Positions 40,141-48,981 are shown, counted from the first letter of the stretch. The stretch: DNA of 64,000 bases from Microbulbifer pacificus (GCF_002959965.1 NZ_PREV01000026.1:1030501-1094500); one strand, 5' to 3'. The notes: generated by a model not told the origin, from the letters alone. Numbers and translations: made by a program.

Positions 40141-40455
40141 TCTGTGATTGGCCATGGGATGCCCTAACAACATCAGATAGCCCGCTTTATGCACCCCTGG
40201 CTAGGATTGCTGCAGCGACCATGAAATTTTGGTTGTCGCCTGCACCGCCCAGGCCGAACCGCCACCGATACAGATACAAGACTCAAAGAGTCCTATAATA
40301 CATGGGGATACGAGGTTCGGTGAACGATTGCCAGAACGGTACCTCCGCACCAATTTCTCTGCGGGCTTGACGCTGCTAATGCTCCGCGCACTCTTGGTTA
40401 ACCGTCTCAAGCGAGATATTAGGCGGGAAGAGTAGTCATTACGACTAAAATGTAA
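40141..40455. other. Gene-free spacer
   Basis: About 315 bp with no gene or clear structure that I can support. Confidence 0.4.
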
Positions 40456-40960
40456 ATGCTACATCTAAAAACCATGAGCTACTTTCAAAGTTGTAAGCAA
40501 CTGATGCGCACAGGCGCATCCAAATGTCACCATTGCGGCGCCTATATAAATTGTCTCCGGTTCTTGGGAGCCGACGTACTAGTGGCGGGTTTTGTTCTTA
40601 CTTGGGCGCCAATTTGGCCGCATCCCCAATCAAGGAAATGCTTGAGGTGAAGCGGGCAGATATCAAAGTCTCAATTCTGGAGGGTAGCTTCTCCCACGTG
40701 ATTTTCATGGTTTCGAACACAGGAAACCAACCCGCAGGAATGGCACAAATTGAATCCAAAGTTAAAGACGGCACAGGATCATGGTACCTCTACAGCGAGC
40801 TAGATAAGAAACCAATAGAACGGGCAAAGCGCATATCTTAAAAGCATCAAACGGATCTGTGCTCGCAGCCATTCCACACGGGATTCAAGCAGTATTGGGG
40901 AAAAAGATGTTGAAAAAACAATGACCTGCGATCTGGTTATTCAGTACATTCAAACGCGTG
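40456..40960 (+). pseudogene. Zinc-ribbon protein pseudogene
   Basis: Starts SCKQLMRTGASKCHHCGAYI (a degraded CxxC...CxxCG zinc ribbon), shifts frame near 40560, continues EVKRADIKVSILEGSFSHVI with VSNTGNQPAGMAQIES, then stops at 40841 and shifts frame again (KASNGSVLAAIPHGIQAVLG). A hydrophobic segment lies after the ribbon. No named family. Confidence 0.55.
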
Positions 40961-41085
40961 GTATGAAGGAATGCTTGTGCCCCCTGTAGTGGCCAACTCG
41001 TTTTGGCCACCAAACTCGGAGCATTCCAATATTTTTCCTCCGCCACATTCGGCGGCATTCCATCATTTTTCTGATGGGGTCGTAT

Positions 41086-41178
41086 TGTAGTGGTCTACTA
41101 ACTCCGGACATCATTTTAGGCGGCAAAGTTATCACCTGAGAAACTTAACCTACTGCCCGGAAACAGTTGACCACTACA
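41086..41178. repeat. 93-bp MITE-like element
   Basis: Ends TGTAGTGGTCTACT...CCGG and CCGG...AGTTGACCACTACA form about 25-bp imperfect terminal inverted repeats (TGTAGTGGTC is perfect over 10). Too short to encode a transposase, and the ends resemble those of an IS3-type element. A further TGTAGTGG end lies 100 bp before (40986). Confidence 0.65.
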
Positions 41179-41192
41179 ATCACTACAGTAGT

Positions 41193-42428
41193 TTAATCCT
41201 GAGCTTTAATACTTACGGTCCAAAGTCCTTTCGACAATTTTTCCGCGTAGGTTGTCGGTAATACTGCTGACCAGTTGCCCTTTTCAACAACGCATTCATA
41301 CCAACAAACTTGTTCGCCTTCTTCGTCCTTAAGGGTCCATTCTATAACATTGCCATTAGACACAGCTGTTTTCCCGCTCATTGTCACAATGGCATGATTA
41401 GCTCCAACATGAGACTCGCCGTCGTTTCTCGAAACAGGAAACTCACTATTCTCGAAAAAATCGAACTTTGAGTCATGTGAAAGTAGAGACTGCATCATCG
41501 TCGGCCAAACTTTGTGGCGAAGAAAATGTTGGTCAACATGACTTAGAGAATATTTCCCACTCTTCAGAAAGTTTATTATTTCTAATTTCATGTTAGGGAT
41601 CACACCATGGCATCCACCCCACATGCCAGCCAAAATAAGTTCGGTATGGCTAAATTCATCACGCATCACATGAAACCACTTGTCCGACTTTACCCATTCG
41701 CAAACTGCAGAAGCCTCTCTTCTCCCAATAATCGAATCACAATCTCGAACCATAAATCGTAAAACACTATTATCGTCAGAAACCAAAAAACGCCACATCA
41801 CTGGCGGGATACTGCACTTTGTCGAATCTATTATCTCTATTTCTGCACCATTTCTCTTTAATCTCGCTATAACCTGAGGAGGTACCGTTTTATCACAGTA
41901 AAAACGACACTTCCAGCTTGGTAGAAAGCTTCTCACTGCAGCAACATTCAATAAAGCACCTTCACAATATCGAGGACTACCACCAAAAAGGGAAAATGAA
42001 ATTATGTTTCCACTCGGATCATTTTCATTGAAAACTGGAGGCATATTTGTAGGTAATGGATATTGAATTTCACCAGAAACAGACTCAAATTTAAGACGTA
42101 AGGATATAGACCCATAGTGACGAACTCTCTCGAGATTACCAATAAGGCCGTATAACTCACTCATAACATCGTTAAAATCAATATTATTCTTTAAAGATGT
42201 TAGATTTTTGCTGATCGTAATGGCCCGATCCAGCTTTCCAAGCCGAATAAGACATTTCATCTGATTAAGTTTTACAAAGGGGTCACGAGTACGCATGTAT
42301 AAAACTTTCGAAATATCTAGCGCTTCAATATATTTGCCCTGATGATACAAGCTAAAAAAATAATCGTTTAAGCTTTGTATGCTTCCTCTGACTCTTTCAT
42401 TACTAACTTTTTCTTTATATTTGCTCAT
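41193..42428 (-). CDS. TPR-like protein with glycosyltransferase-like domain (411 aa)
   Basis: Residues 1-110 form helical repeats (YFFSLYHQGKYIEALDISKV, KCLIRLGKLDRAITISKNLT). From about 140: IISFSLFGGSPRYCEGALLN, SWKCRFYCDKTVPP and FMVRDCDSIIGRREASAV, a D-x-D-like site with the look of a nucleotide-sugar-binding GT-A fold; then HVMRDEFSHTELILAGMWGG. I have seen this arrangement as an uncharacterised family but cannot name it. The last 60 residues form a separate beta-domain (CWYECVVEKGNWSAVLP). Low GC and AT-rich codons suggest transfer. Soluble; substrate unknown. Confidence 0.65.
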   Translation of the reverse strand: MSKYKEKVSNERVRGSIQSLNDYFFSLYHQGKYIEALDISKVLYMRTRDPFVKLNQMKCLIRLGKLDRAITISKNLTSLKNNIDFNDVMSELYGLIGNLERVRHYGSISLRLKFESVSGEIQYPLPTNMPPVFNENDPSGNIISFSLFGGSPRYCEGALLNVAAVRSFLPSWKCRFYCDKTVPPQVIARLKRNGAEIEIIDSTKCSIPPVMWRFLVSDDNSVLRFMVRDCDSIIGRREASAVCEWVKSDKWFHVMRDEFSHTELILAGMWGGCHGVIPNMKLEIINFLKSGKYSLSHVDQHFLRHKVWPTMMQSLLSHDSKFDFFENSEFPVSRNDGESHVGANHAIVTMSGKTAVSNGNVIEWTLKDEEGEQVCWYECVVEKGNWSAVLPTTYAEKLSKGLWTVSIKAQD

Positions 42429-42589
42429 TGTTGCACCTCTGTTAGATATTTACTGCCGCCCCTCTAGCGCCTGTTGATACTAATTTGTCTGTCGGCAATC
42501 AGAGAAAAATTAATGAAAAACTTAAAAATAACATCGAGCTTGTCAAAGCGCCTGAAAATCCTTCGAAATCCCTTCAAACGGCGAATCAG

Positions 42590-42995
42590 TCGGCACATGC
42601 GTACGGACTTTGTTCTGGATGTACTGGAGCAGGCCCTGAATGCGCGGCAACCAGCTCCGCACAGGCTTATACACCACAGCGACCGTAGCTCGCAGTATCT
42701 GCCCACCCGCTACGGAGAACGTCTCGACGAGGCAGGCATCAAGCCCACAGTTGGCAGTGTAGGTGAAAGCTACGATAACGCCCTAACTGAAACCATCACG
42801 GTTTGTACAAGGCCGAACTGGCCCACAAGCACGGACCTAGGAAAACCATAGAGGTGCTGGAATAGGCAACTCAGAACTGGGGGTCCTGCTTCAACCAGCA
42901 GCGCCTCCTTGAACCCATCGGCAATATCCCGCCTGCGGAGTTTGAGGCATTATACGAGCAGAGTCAGACCGCTATCCCGCAAGCCGCTTGACTCA
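42590..42995 (+). pseudogene. IS3-family transposase OrfB, C-terminal half (second subtype)
   Basis: VLDVLEQALNARQP, HHSDRSSQYLPTRYGERLDE, GSVGESYDNALTETI (catalytic E), then, after a frameshift, NWGSCFNQQRLLEPIGNIPP and EFEALYEQ. Followed by CCTCCGCGAAATCCGGGGCG, a right end of the IS51/IS1400-like subtype. The left part is missing. Confidence 0.85.
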
Positions 42996-43090
42996 AACCA
43001 ATTAGCCTCCGCGAAATCCGGGGCGGTCCAGTTCAGTGATACTCCGAAAGGCACAAAAGCCAGTGCTGCTCTCTACAGCCTGATTGGCGC

Positions 43091-45151
43091 TTAATGAACC
43101 AAATGAAAATCATAGAAATACACAGGCTCTTCGCTATGATTTGATATACGGAGCGCCCAAACCCCATCTCTTAATTCGTCGGATAAATCAAGTGAACTAA
43201 ACCCTCTCAAGTAATGAGCATCCATTTCATTTCTGAGAAGATATTCAGTACCATCTGGCGCAATAAGATCTAGCGCAGCGCTACCGCCCCCCCCGAGATG
43301 AAAGAAAACTGTAGAAGATGTTGCCGCGTACCCAATCCTTCCTGATACGTTAATTAACGCTTCTTTCGTTTCATTGGGGTCGACCCGGAATAAAGAAATA
43401 TTTGTATGAGGCCTGTATTCCCGATGATGCTGGGAACCACTATCACTATCCCCCTCAGCTTGATAACTTGCAACCAAAGCTGATGGTAAGTATGTGCCCA
43501 TGATCGAAGGTTTAATATAGTAGATCCCTTCTAGCGGGTTCTCAAAAGTACAGATATAGTCATTAAAATTTGATCCTGTGGCCTCAATCAGGCAGTCATA
43601 TTCTTCTACCGTAGGTGTTGAACCATAACGCACATAGAAATTACGAGCGCCAACCCCCCGACCATAAGCCATAATTGACAGGTCTCGTGATCCTTTGGGG
43701 ACTTCAATACGAAACTCTTCAGTATTGTTATACTCTTGAAGGCTTCTCGAAAATGGATTTCTTGCTACGCCATTGATAAGCGAATTATCTATTGGAGCAT
43801 ATCCGGAAATCAGATTATAGGCATCAAGGATCCCGCCTCCAACTGGATGATTTGGCTGGTCGGAAAATGGTTTAGCTCTATCTTTTAATAATATTTTGGT
43901 TTGCGCCGATGAAATAGTTGGATCATGTGCGCGCAACAATGCTATAGCGCCTGACACATGTGGAGCGGCCATTGAGGTTCCACTCATACTAGCGTAGCTT
44001 TCCGCTACTGGTTCTCTAGAACCAGTGTTATACGTGGAATAAATGTGTGACCCGGGAGCTGAGATATCTACTACATTTCCGTAGTTTGAGAAGCCGCTAA
44101 GAGAGCCTGCTTCCGTTGTGGCTGCAACTGTAATTACATTATTGCAGTTTGCGGGTCGTTGCTGAGAGGCATCTGCTCCGTCGTTTCCTGCTGACGCTAC
44201 AATTACGGCACCGTTTTTTGTGGCAATATCAATGGCATTTTGCAGTGTTGGTCCGCACGCCCCGATGCCGCCCAGACTCATATTTATCACATCTGCAGGA
44301 TGCTCATTCACCGGTGCTCCCGGCACAGCGCCGCCAGACGCCCAAATTATGGCATCACTAATATCCGATATGTAGCCTCCGCATTTTCCGAGTACGCGTA
44401 CAGGTAAGATTCCAGCTTTTGGCGCAACGCCAATTCCCCCTCTATTATTATCTGCGACAGCGGAAATGATGCCAGCTACATGCGTGCCATGCCATGACGA
44501 GTTAGTTGGGTAGGCGTTGCATTCTCCAGGGGCACTGAAGTTACCAGGGTCTTCAGGGTTACTATCGCGCCCATCGCCATCATTAGCAACAGTTACGCTG
44601 CTGATAAAGTCATACCCCGCCAGCACATTTTTTGCTAAATCACTATGCGAGGTTATACCAGTGTCTAATACTGCGACTATTGAACCTTTACCACTCCCTA
44701 TATCCCAAGCCCGGTGTGCGTTGATTCCCCCTGGACCATGTATCCCCCACAGATTGGCATAGGATGGATCATTTGGTACAAGGTCAGGTTGGAGCAACAA
44801 ATCTGGTTCAACATATTCGATAGTCGGGTTGGCGGCTAATTCGCTCATGAAGCTGTCTGCTTCCCTACGAGTAAGTTTTTGATTACTCAGGATAACTTCA
44901 CCCCCTCCTGATATCGTTTGTATCATCTGCATCTCAACATCTGTACCTAGGCTGCTAGCCCCCATAACAAGAGCTGAGCTCTTATTGGCTGAAAGGGATT
45001 CGGGATGATATTTCACAATAAAACGATTGATATATTGCACTTCTTCAGACTGGTCAGTTGCATACACTTTGTAAGTAATTGAAAAGGCTATAAGAAGTTT
45101 CAGGCTAAAACATACAATACCAGCGGCGACAGATCTTATAAAATTCGACAT
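43091..45151 (-). CDS. Secreted subtilisin-like serine protease (S8) with PPC and P-like domains
   Basis: 686 residues. Signal peptide (GIVCFSLKLLIAFSITYKVYA), an inhibitor-I9-type propeptide (about 40-125, RFIVKYHP to NPTIEYVEPD), then the S8 catalytic domain with D163 (AVLDTGI), H221 (SWHGTHVAG) and S393 (MSGTSMAAPH). After residue 455 comes a PPC-like domain (RVGARNFYVRYG equivalent, EEYDC, GIYYIKPS). A C-terminal beta-domain (LDLIAPDGTEYLLRNEMDAH, DGVWALRISNHS) resembles the P-domain of proprotein convertases. All catalytic residues are intact. AAAGGG precedes the ATG. It has a PPC module in common with the PPC-only protein at 26167-27189. Confidence 0.95.
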   Translation of the reverse strand: MSNFIRSVAAGIVCFSLKLLIAFSITYKVYATDQSEEVQYINRFIVKYHPESLSANKSSALVMGASSLGTDVEMQMIQTISGGGEVILSNQKLTRREADSFMSELAANPTIEYVEPDLLLQPDLVPNDPSYANLWGIHGPGGINAHRAWDIGSGKGSIVAVLDTGITSHSDLAKNVLAGYDFISSVTVANDGDGRDSNPEDPGNFSAPGECNAYPTNSSWHGTHVAGIISAVADNNRGGIGVAPKAGILPVRVLGKCGGYISDISDAIIWASGGAVPGAPVNEHPADVINMSLGGIGACGPTLQNAIDIATKNGAVIVASAGNDGADASQQRPANCNNVITVAATTEAGSLSGFSNYGNVVDISAPGSHIYSTYNTGSREPVAESYASMSGTSMAAPHVSGAIALLRAHDPTISSAQTKILLKDRAKPFSDQPNHPVGGGILDAYNLISGYAPIDNSLINGVARNPFSRSLQEYNNTEEFRIEVPKGSRDLSIMAYGRGVGARNFYVRYGSTPTVEEYDCLIEATGSNFNDYICTFENPLEGIYYIKPSIMGTYLPSALVASYQAEGDSDSGSQHHREYRPHTNISLFRVDPNETKEALINVSGRIGYAATSSTVFFHLGGGGSAALDLIAPDGTEYLLRNEMDAHYLRGFSSLDLSDELRDGVWALRISNHSEEPVYFYDFHLVH

Positions 45152-45223
45152 ATAATCCCTTTGGTTTATTAGTTATTACTGACAAGCCTATTGAAAAATT
45201 CCAATTTCACCAAATGGCATCAT

Positions 45224-45238
45224 GTGGGAATTTTCTCA
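45224..45238. promoter_or_regulatory. GTGGGAATTTTCTCA element upstream of the subtilase gene
   Basis: Inverted-repeat-like GGGAATTTTC, 73 bp upstream of the ATG, similar to the element at 17709-17725. Possible operator; unproven. Confidence 0.25.
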
Positions 45239-45454
45239 AATAAATTAACTTCCCTATTGTAAATTCCTGCTCAGCTGATTGGCGTTTTTCAAACCGTTAA
45301 GGAACCTCTGATTAAATCCAGAATTTCCGGTAAAACAGCCTAAATCCAACTTCGTGCCGAATCCGATGTCTCAATTTGTAATTCTGTAATCCCCCCGAAA
45401 ATTAATCGAGGTTTTGAGTAGAGACTTTTACAAGGATCGCCTAAGGAGCGAATA

Positions 45455-45721
45455 ATGAAGAAGTCTCGATTTTCCGATAGCCAGATTCTGGCGATTCTGA
45501 AGCAGCATGAGGCCGGGGTTCCGGTCGCCGACCTATCCCGTGAGCACAATGTCAGTACCGCGCTGATTTATCAGTGGCGGGCTAAGTTCGGTGGTATGGA
45601 TGTGTCGTTCATGAAGCGCCTTAAGGAGCTGGAGGCTGAAAACGCCCGACTGAAGAAGATGTATGCCGAGGAGCGGCTCAAGGCCGAGCTGCGCCAAGAG
45701 GCGCTTGAGGGAAAGCTGTAA
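45455..45721 (+). CDS. IS3-family transposase OrfA
   Basis: 88 residues: KKSRFSDSQILAILKQHEAG, VADLSREHNVSTALIYQWRA (helix-turn-helix), then a heptad-repeat zipper (LEAENARLKKMYAEERLKAE). DNA-binding subunit that normally makes OrfAB by programmed frameshift. Complete here, but OrfB is broken. Confidence 0.9.
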   Translation: MKKSRFSDSQILAILKQHEAGVPVADLSREHNVSTALIYQWRAKFGGMDVSFMKRLKELEAENARLKKMYAEERLKAELRQEALEGKL

Positions 45722-45741
45722 GGCCGTCTCAGCGTCGAGAG

Positions 45742-46538
45742 ATGGCCTGGAAAGGTGTTGCCAAGCATGGCATCAGTGTCCGACTGGCCTGCGAGGTTTA
45801 CGGCATAAGCGAGACCTGCTATCGCTATCAGGCAAAGCTCAAAGGCGAGAACAACGCCATCGCTGACTGGCCACTGAAGCTGACACAGACCCACAAGCGG
45901 TGGGGATTCGGGCTGTGCTTTATGTATCTACGTAACGTAAAAGGCTATGGCTGGAATCACAAACGCGTATACCCCTCTATCGTGAACTGGAGCTAAACCT
46001 TCGCATCCAGCCAAGACGGCGGATCAAGCGAGATTACCCCGGCGAACTGGATGTACCGACGGCTCCGAACCGGGTCTGGTCAATGGACTTTATGAGCGAT
46101 CAGCTCGTCAGCGGAAAATCGCTTCGTACGTTCAATGTCATCGATGACTATAACCGCGAGGGGCTGGGCATCGAAGTCGACTTGTCGCTGCCCTCGGCAC
46201 GGGTGATACGGGCACTGGATCAGATCGTTGAATGGCGTGGTAAGCCCGCCGCCCTTCGCTGCGATAATGGACCAGAGTACATCTCTCAGGCCCTGGTGGA
46301 GTGGGCGAACGAAAAGCGAATAACGCTGATATATATCCAGCCCGGGAAGCCAACTCAGAACGCTTACATTGAACGATTCAATCGGACGGCCAGACACGAA
46401 TGGCTTGATCTGCACGAATTCACCAGCGTTGCCCATGCCCAGCTATTAGCTACTCAGTGGCTGTGGCAATACAATAATGAGCGGCCGAATCCCGCTATCG
46501 GCGGAGTACCTCCAGCCCAACTGCTACAGGTGGGCTAA
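45742..46538 (+). pseudogene. IS3-family transposase OrfB, frameshifted
   Basis: The N-terminal part reads GISVRLACEVYGISETCYRY and HKRWGFGLCFMYLRNVKGYG. After a single-base loss near 45972 the frame changes. The second part (46083 on) contains the rve integrase core with MDFMSD, CDNGPEY and YIERFNR and the ending RPNPAIGGVPPAQLLQ. One base would restore the protein, so this copy was active recently. Confidence 0.88.
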
Positions 46539-46634
46539 TTATCTGCTAATACGAGCGATTAAAAATGGGGGGATTACATAATTACTCAGTATTTTAATAA
46601 TCGCCGCGCCGATTTCGACGCAGCGAAAGTCAGG

Positions 46635-46940
46635 TTAGTTGGCTTGCAGTCTCAAGGGTGTATTAGAAGAGACACCCAATGCACTGCCGGCTCCAATCAA
46701 GGAAACGCCGGCAACGGCACTCCTTGCAAATATCCCTACTCCACTACCAATTAACGCTCCGCTTGCGGCACCACTGGCAAAACCGCCCACAAAGCTTCCG
46801 CCTCTCATAGCGTTGCCTGTGCGTTGAATCAATCCGCCGATAAACGCACCAGCTGCTATAGTAGCAACTCCACCGTTGACTTGATTAATCTCTTCATCAG
46901 AAAGAGAGCGCATTTGGGGAGTAACAGAAGAAGACTTCAT
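46635..46940 (-). CDS. Double-glycine-leader bacteriocin/microcin-like precursor (101 aa)
   Basis: The leader MKSSSVTPQMRSLSDEEINQ-VNGG matches the class II double-glycine leader rule (LSxxEIxxVxGG, cleavage after G24). The mature 77 residues are very Gly/Ala/Ser-rich with glycine-zipper spacing (GAFIGGLIQRTGNAMRGGSF, GGFASGAASGALIGSGVGIF), typical of pore-forming class II peptides. AAAGGAAGG lies 3-4 bases before the ATG. No C39-peptidase ABC transporter or obvious immunity gene is next to it, so export would rely on a transporter elsewhere. It lies just right of the IS3 copy; the upstream region shares sequence with that of the RTX gene at 47447-48274. Confidence 0.75.
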   Translation of the reverse strand: MKSSSVTPQMRSLSDEEINQVNGGVATIAAGAFIGGLIQRTGNAMRGGSFVGGFASGAASGALIGSGVGIFARSAVAGVSLIGAGSALGVSSNTPLRLQAN

Positions 46941-47446
46941 ATACCTTCCTTTGTATGACTATTTAGAAGTGAGCCGGCCTGATACCACACTGGCCCAATC
47001 CCATTGAATCAATGGGTAAGCACAAAAATCTACTGTAAAGCTTTAGCTTAAGATTTTCTTACTTCTGTGGAGTTATAATCGAATCTGGTGTTTGCAGGAT
47101 TGAAAGAGAACTAAGTGTTCGAGAGTAACCTAGAAAAAAGATAGATTCAGACAGAGTGTATGGCTCTGCCTGAATCTAGGTGGGCATTCGCCCGAAGACA
47201 ACAAACTTTGCTACGTAGGGACCGCAATGGAATCTATAGTGCAAAACTTCTTGGATTATAGGAACCCACCACCCCAAAGACTCAGAAAATTCTCAACTTG
47301 AGTGTTTTAGTGGCCTGACTCATTGAACACCTCTTGATCAACCCAAAAATAGCGTCTTGTTCACCGAAACAATGCCTGCGGTAAAGTGACAGAGTTAGCG
47401 CTATCACCAATGCTATAAATGAGGCTTGCGCGAGCAAGTAGATAAA
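46941..47446. other. Intergenic region between the RTX and microcin-like genes
   Basis: About 500 bp with no gene. It holds upstream element copy A and AT-rich DNA (47030-47110) likely to contain the promoter of the minus-strand precursor gene. Confidence 0.5.
47206..47310. repeat. Duplicated upstream element, copy A (before the microcin-like gene)
   Basis: About 105 bp similar to 48400-48505, including ACAACA..CTTTGCTAC, ATC(T/C)ATAGTG and TTATAGGAACCCACCACC. It lies about 270-370 bp upstream of the minus-strand precursor gene. A TAGGAA half-site is at 47259-47264. Confidence 0.65.
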
Positions 47447-48274
47447 TTATCCGGCAAGAAATGCGAAGCTGTCTGCTGTCAACTCGGAAAGTTGGGTATT
47501 AATTAATGTAATAGAAGATCCATCATTTGCGAGAATAGAAACATTTGAACCGCTTTGCGTTGCTGCGCTGAGTACAGACTCCATACCACTGAAAATATCG
47601 CTATGGAAAATTAGCACATCTGAGCCACTCTGGAAGTCATTGACGGTGTCGGACCCAAAATCAAGGGCGGAAAAAACAAATAGATCATTACCCTCGCCCC
47701 CCTCAAGGAAATCATTCCCGCCCCCCCCATTCAGCGCATCATTACCACCCTCTCCTCGAAGAATATCATTACCGGTCCCGCCAAATAATTGGTCGTCACC
47801 ACGACCCGCCCAAACTCTATCATTACCATCACCGCCATAAATGATGTCAATACCACCAGCGAGTTCGTTGTTATCAAAAATATCGTCGCCATCACCTAGA
47901 TCGGCGTAAGTACCCAATGAGCTTCCGTAAATGATGTCGTCAAAGCTTGAGCCAACAATTCCCTCAATGGATTCGAACCTATCTCCGTCAGCATCTCCTC
48001 CTGTGCCGACAGCATCATTGGACCAGTAGGTTTCAGCTGCCCCATATTGATCTGTAGCCTCCAAGGTGAGAATCACACCGTCAGTGGATGATGAGTAGTC
48101 TGCGGTATCAAATCCAGCTCCACCTAGGAGATAATCAGCCCCCGCCCCTCCAACCAAGGTGTCATCTCCGAGGTGGCCAACAAGGTAATCATTCCCCCTA
48201 AGACCAAAAATTATATCGTTATTTTTTGTTCCTTCTAGAAAGTCATTTCCATCTGTTCCATTTATATATGACAT
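47447..48274 (-). CDS. RTX calcium-binding protein, type I secretion style (275 aa)
   Basis: Start ATG at 48274 (MSYINGTDGNDFLEG), with TTGAGGCG about 6 bases before; the frame opens eight codons earlier without a ribosome site. RTX nonapeptides at both ends (GLRGNDYLVGHLGDDTLVGG; GEGGNDALNGGGGNDFLEGG) flank a middle insert (DTADYSSSTDGVILTLEATD, FESIEGIVGSSFDDIIYGSS) shared with the protein at 23845-25107. No Sec signal. The C-terminal ELTADSFAFLAG is a typical uncleaved type I secretion signal. No enzyme domain seen; possibly a scaffold or surface protein. Confidence 0.88.
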   Translation of the reverse strand: MSYINGTDGNDFLEGTKNNDIIFGLRGNDYLVGHLGDDTLVGGAGADYLLGGAGFDTADYSSSTDGVILTLEATDQYGAAETYWSNDAVGTGGDADGDRFESIEGIVGSSFDDIIYGSSLGTYADLGDGDDIFDNNELAGGIDIIYGGDGNDRVWAGRGDDQLFGGTGNDILRGEGGNDALNGGGGNDFLEGGEGNDLFVFSALDFGSDTVNDFQSGSDVLIFHSDIFSGMESVLSAATQSGSNVSILANDGSSITLINTQLSELTADSFAFLAG

Positions 48275-48399
48275 GGAGCGCCTCAATTTATTAATCACTT
48301 TTTGTGGTGCAGAAATAGATATACCTTCTTACATAACAACCAATTTCGGACGCGAATGGAATGTATACCTAACTGCTCGAAGGCTATCTGGGTTGGAAT

Positions 48400-48505
48400 T
48401 TACTCTAAGACAACAGCACTTTGCTACTTGGAAACCCTAGCGGGATCCATAGTGTAAGACTTCCAAGCTTATAGGAACCCACCACCTCAATAATTCAGAA
48501 CCTTC
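48400..48505. repeat. Duplicated upstream element, copy B (before the RTX gene)
   Basis: Counterpart of 47206-47310 in the same orientation, 125-230 bp upstream of the RTX start. ATAGGAACCC at 48471-48480. The repeats flank the RTX gene, so the gene together with its promoter could also be one unit of a tandem duplication. Confidence 0.65.
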
Positions 48506-48760
48506 TTAACTTGGTAGCTCAATTCATAGAGTGGATTGATCGGTTTGCGAGGATTGAAGACATACTCTCCTTTGTCATTATGAGCCGCACCATTGTTTTA
48601 GATCGGTACACCTGACGCAAGGTCGTAGTTCAGAAGCGATTTTCTCTTGGTACATCAACGGCTTGCAGCCATTTTTCCCGACAAAGATTGACTCTACCAA
48701 GATTTTTCCCTTGAGGCACTTTTCCGCCTTGTAGGCGATTTCCCTTAATACAGATACATC

Positions 48761-48792
48761 AAAGCCCCTGGGCGCCCAGCGGCCGGGGGCTT
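48761..48792 (-). terminator. Terminator-like hairpin after the XRE remnant
   Basis: AAGCCCCTGGGCGCC / GGCCGGGGGCTT imperfect stem directly after the stop of the antitoxin fragment. Confidence 0.5.
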
Positions 48793-48826
48793 GTTGGTTT
48801 GGGGACTGCGGTGCGGGAGAACTGGC

Positions 48827-48950
48827 TCAGGCCAGCACGTCCAGGCCCTTGCGATCCACCAGATTCAGCAGCTTCAGAAACGGGCCGTTGGGCTTCTTCC
48901 CGCCCTGTTCCCACTTCTGCACCGTGGACTTTACGAGGCCCGGCGCTGGA
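48827..48950 (-). pseudogene. XRE-family antitoxin (HigA/NadS-like) C-terminal fragment
   Basis: The minus strand reads VKSTVQKWEQGGKKPNGP then FLKLLNLVDRKGLDVLA and a stop: recognition helix and C-terminal tail of a HigA/NadS-type regulator. Everything before the helix is gone. No toxin partner is visible. Confidence 0.75.
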
Positions 48951-48981
48951 CTCGCGCCGGGTGACTAACAGCAATCAGCAG

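Larger units (their letters stand above)
45385..46578 (+). mobile_element. IS3-family insertion sequence, full length (1194 bp), OrfB frameshifted
   Basis: Ends TGTAATCCCCCCGAAAATTA and GGGGGGATTACA (terminal repeats identical for 12 bp, then imperfect). OrfA (45455-45721, 88 aa, HTH plus leucine-zipper) is intact. OrfB begins about 45742 and carries the DDE core: MDFMSD, CDNGPEYISQ and NAYIERFNR. A missing G near 45972 (TACCCCTCT instead of TACCGCCTCT in the 32-kb copy) shifts the frame before the DDE core. No target duplication is evident. Three more damaged copies and one fragment occur in the window. Confidence 0.9.
48606..48950. repeat. RHS-cassette spacer block, copy A
   Basis: Similar to 52180-52432. 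Both hold, in plus order, GGTACACCTGACGC, TAGTTCAGAAGCGA, AAGATTTTTCCCTTGAGGCA, a GC-rich hairpin with AAGCCCC/GGGGCTT, then the tail of an XRE-type antitoxin gene (LVDRKGL(D/E)VLA). The block separates displaced RHS tips. Confidence 0.75.

Noticed and set aside
42474..42851. A 125-codon frame presented as a gene from 42474
   Set aside because: Only the part from about 42590 is transposase; the first codons are unrelated and the frame breaks in the catalytic region, so it is listed as a pseudogene.
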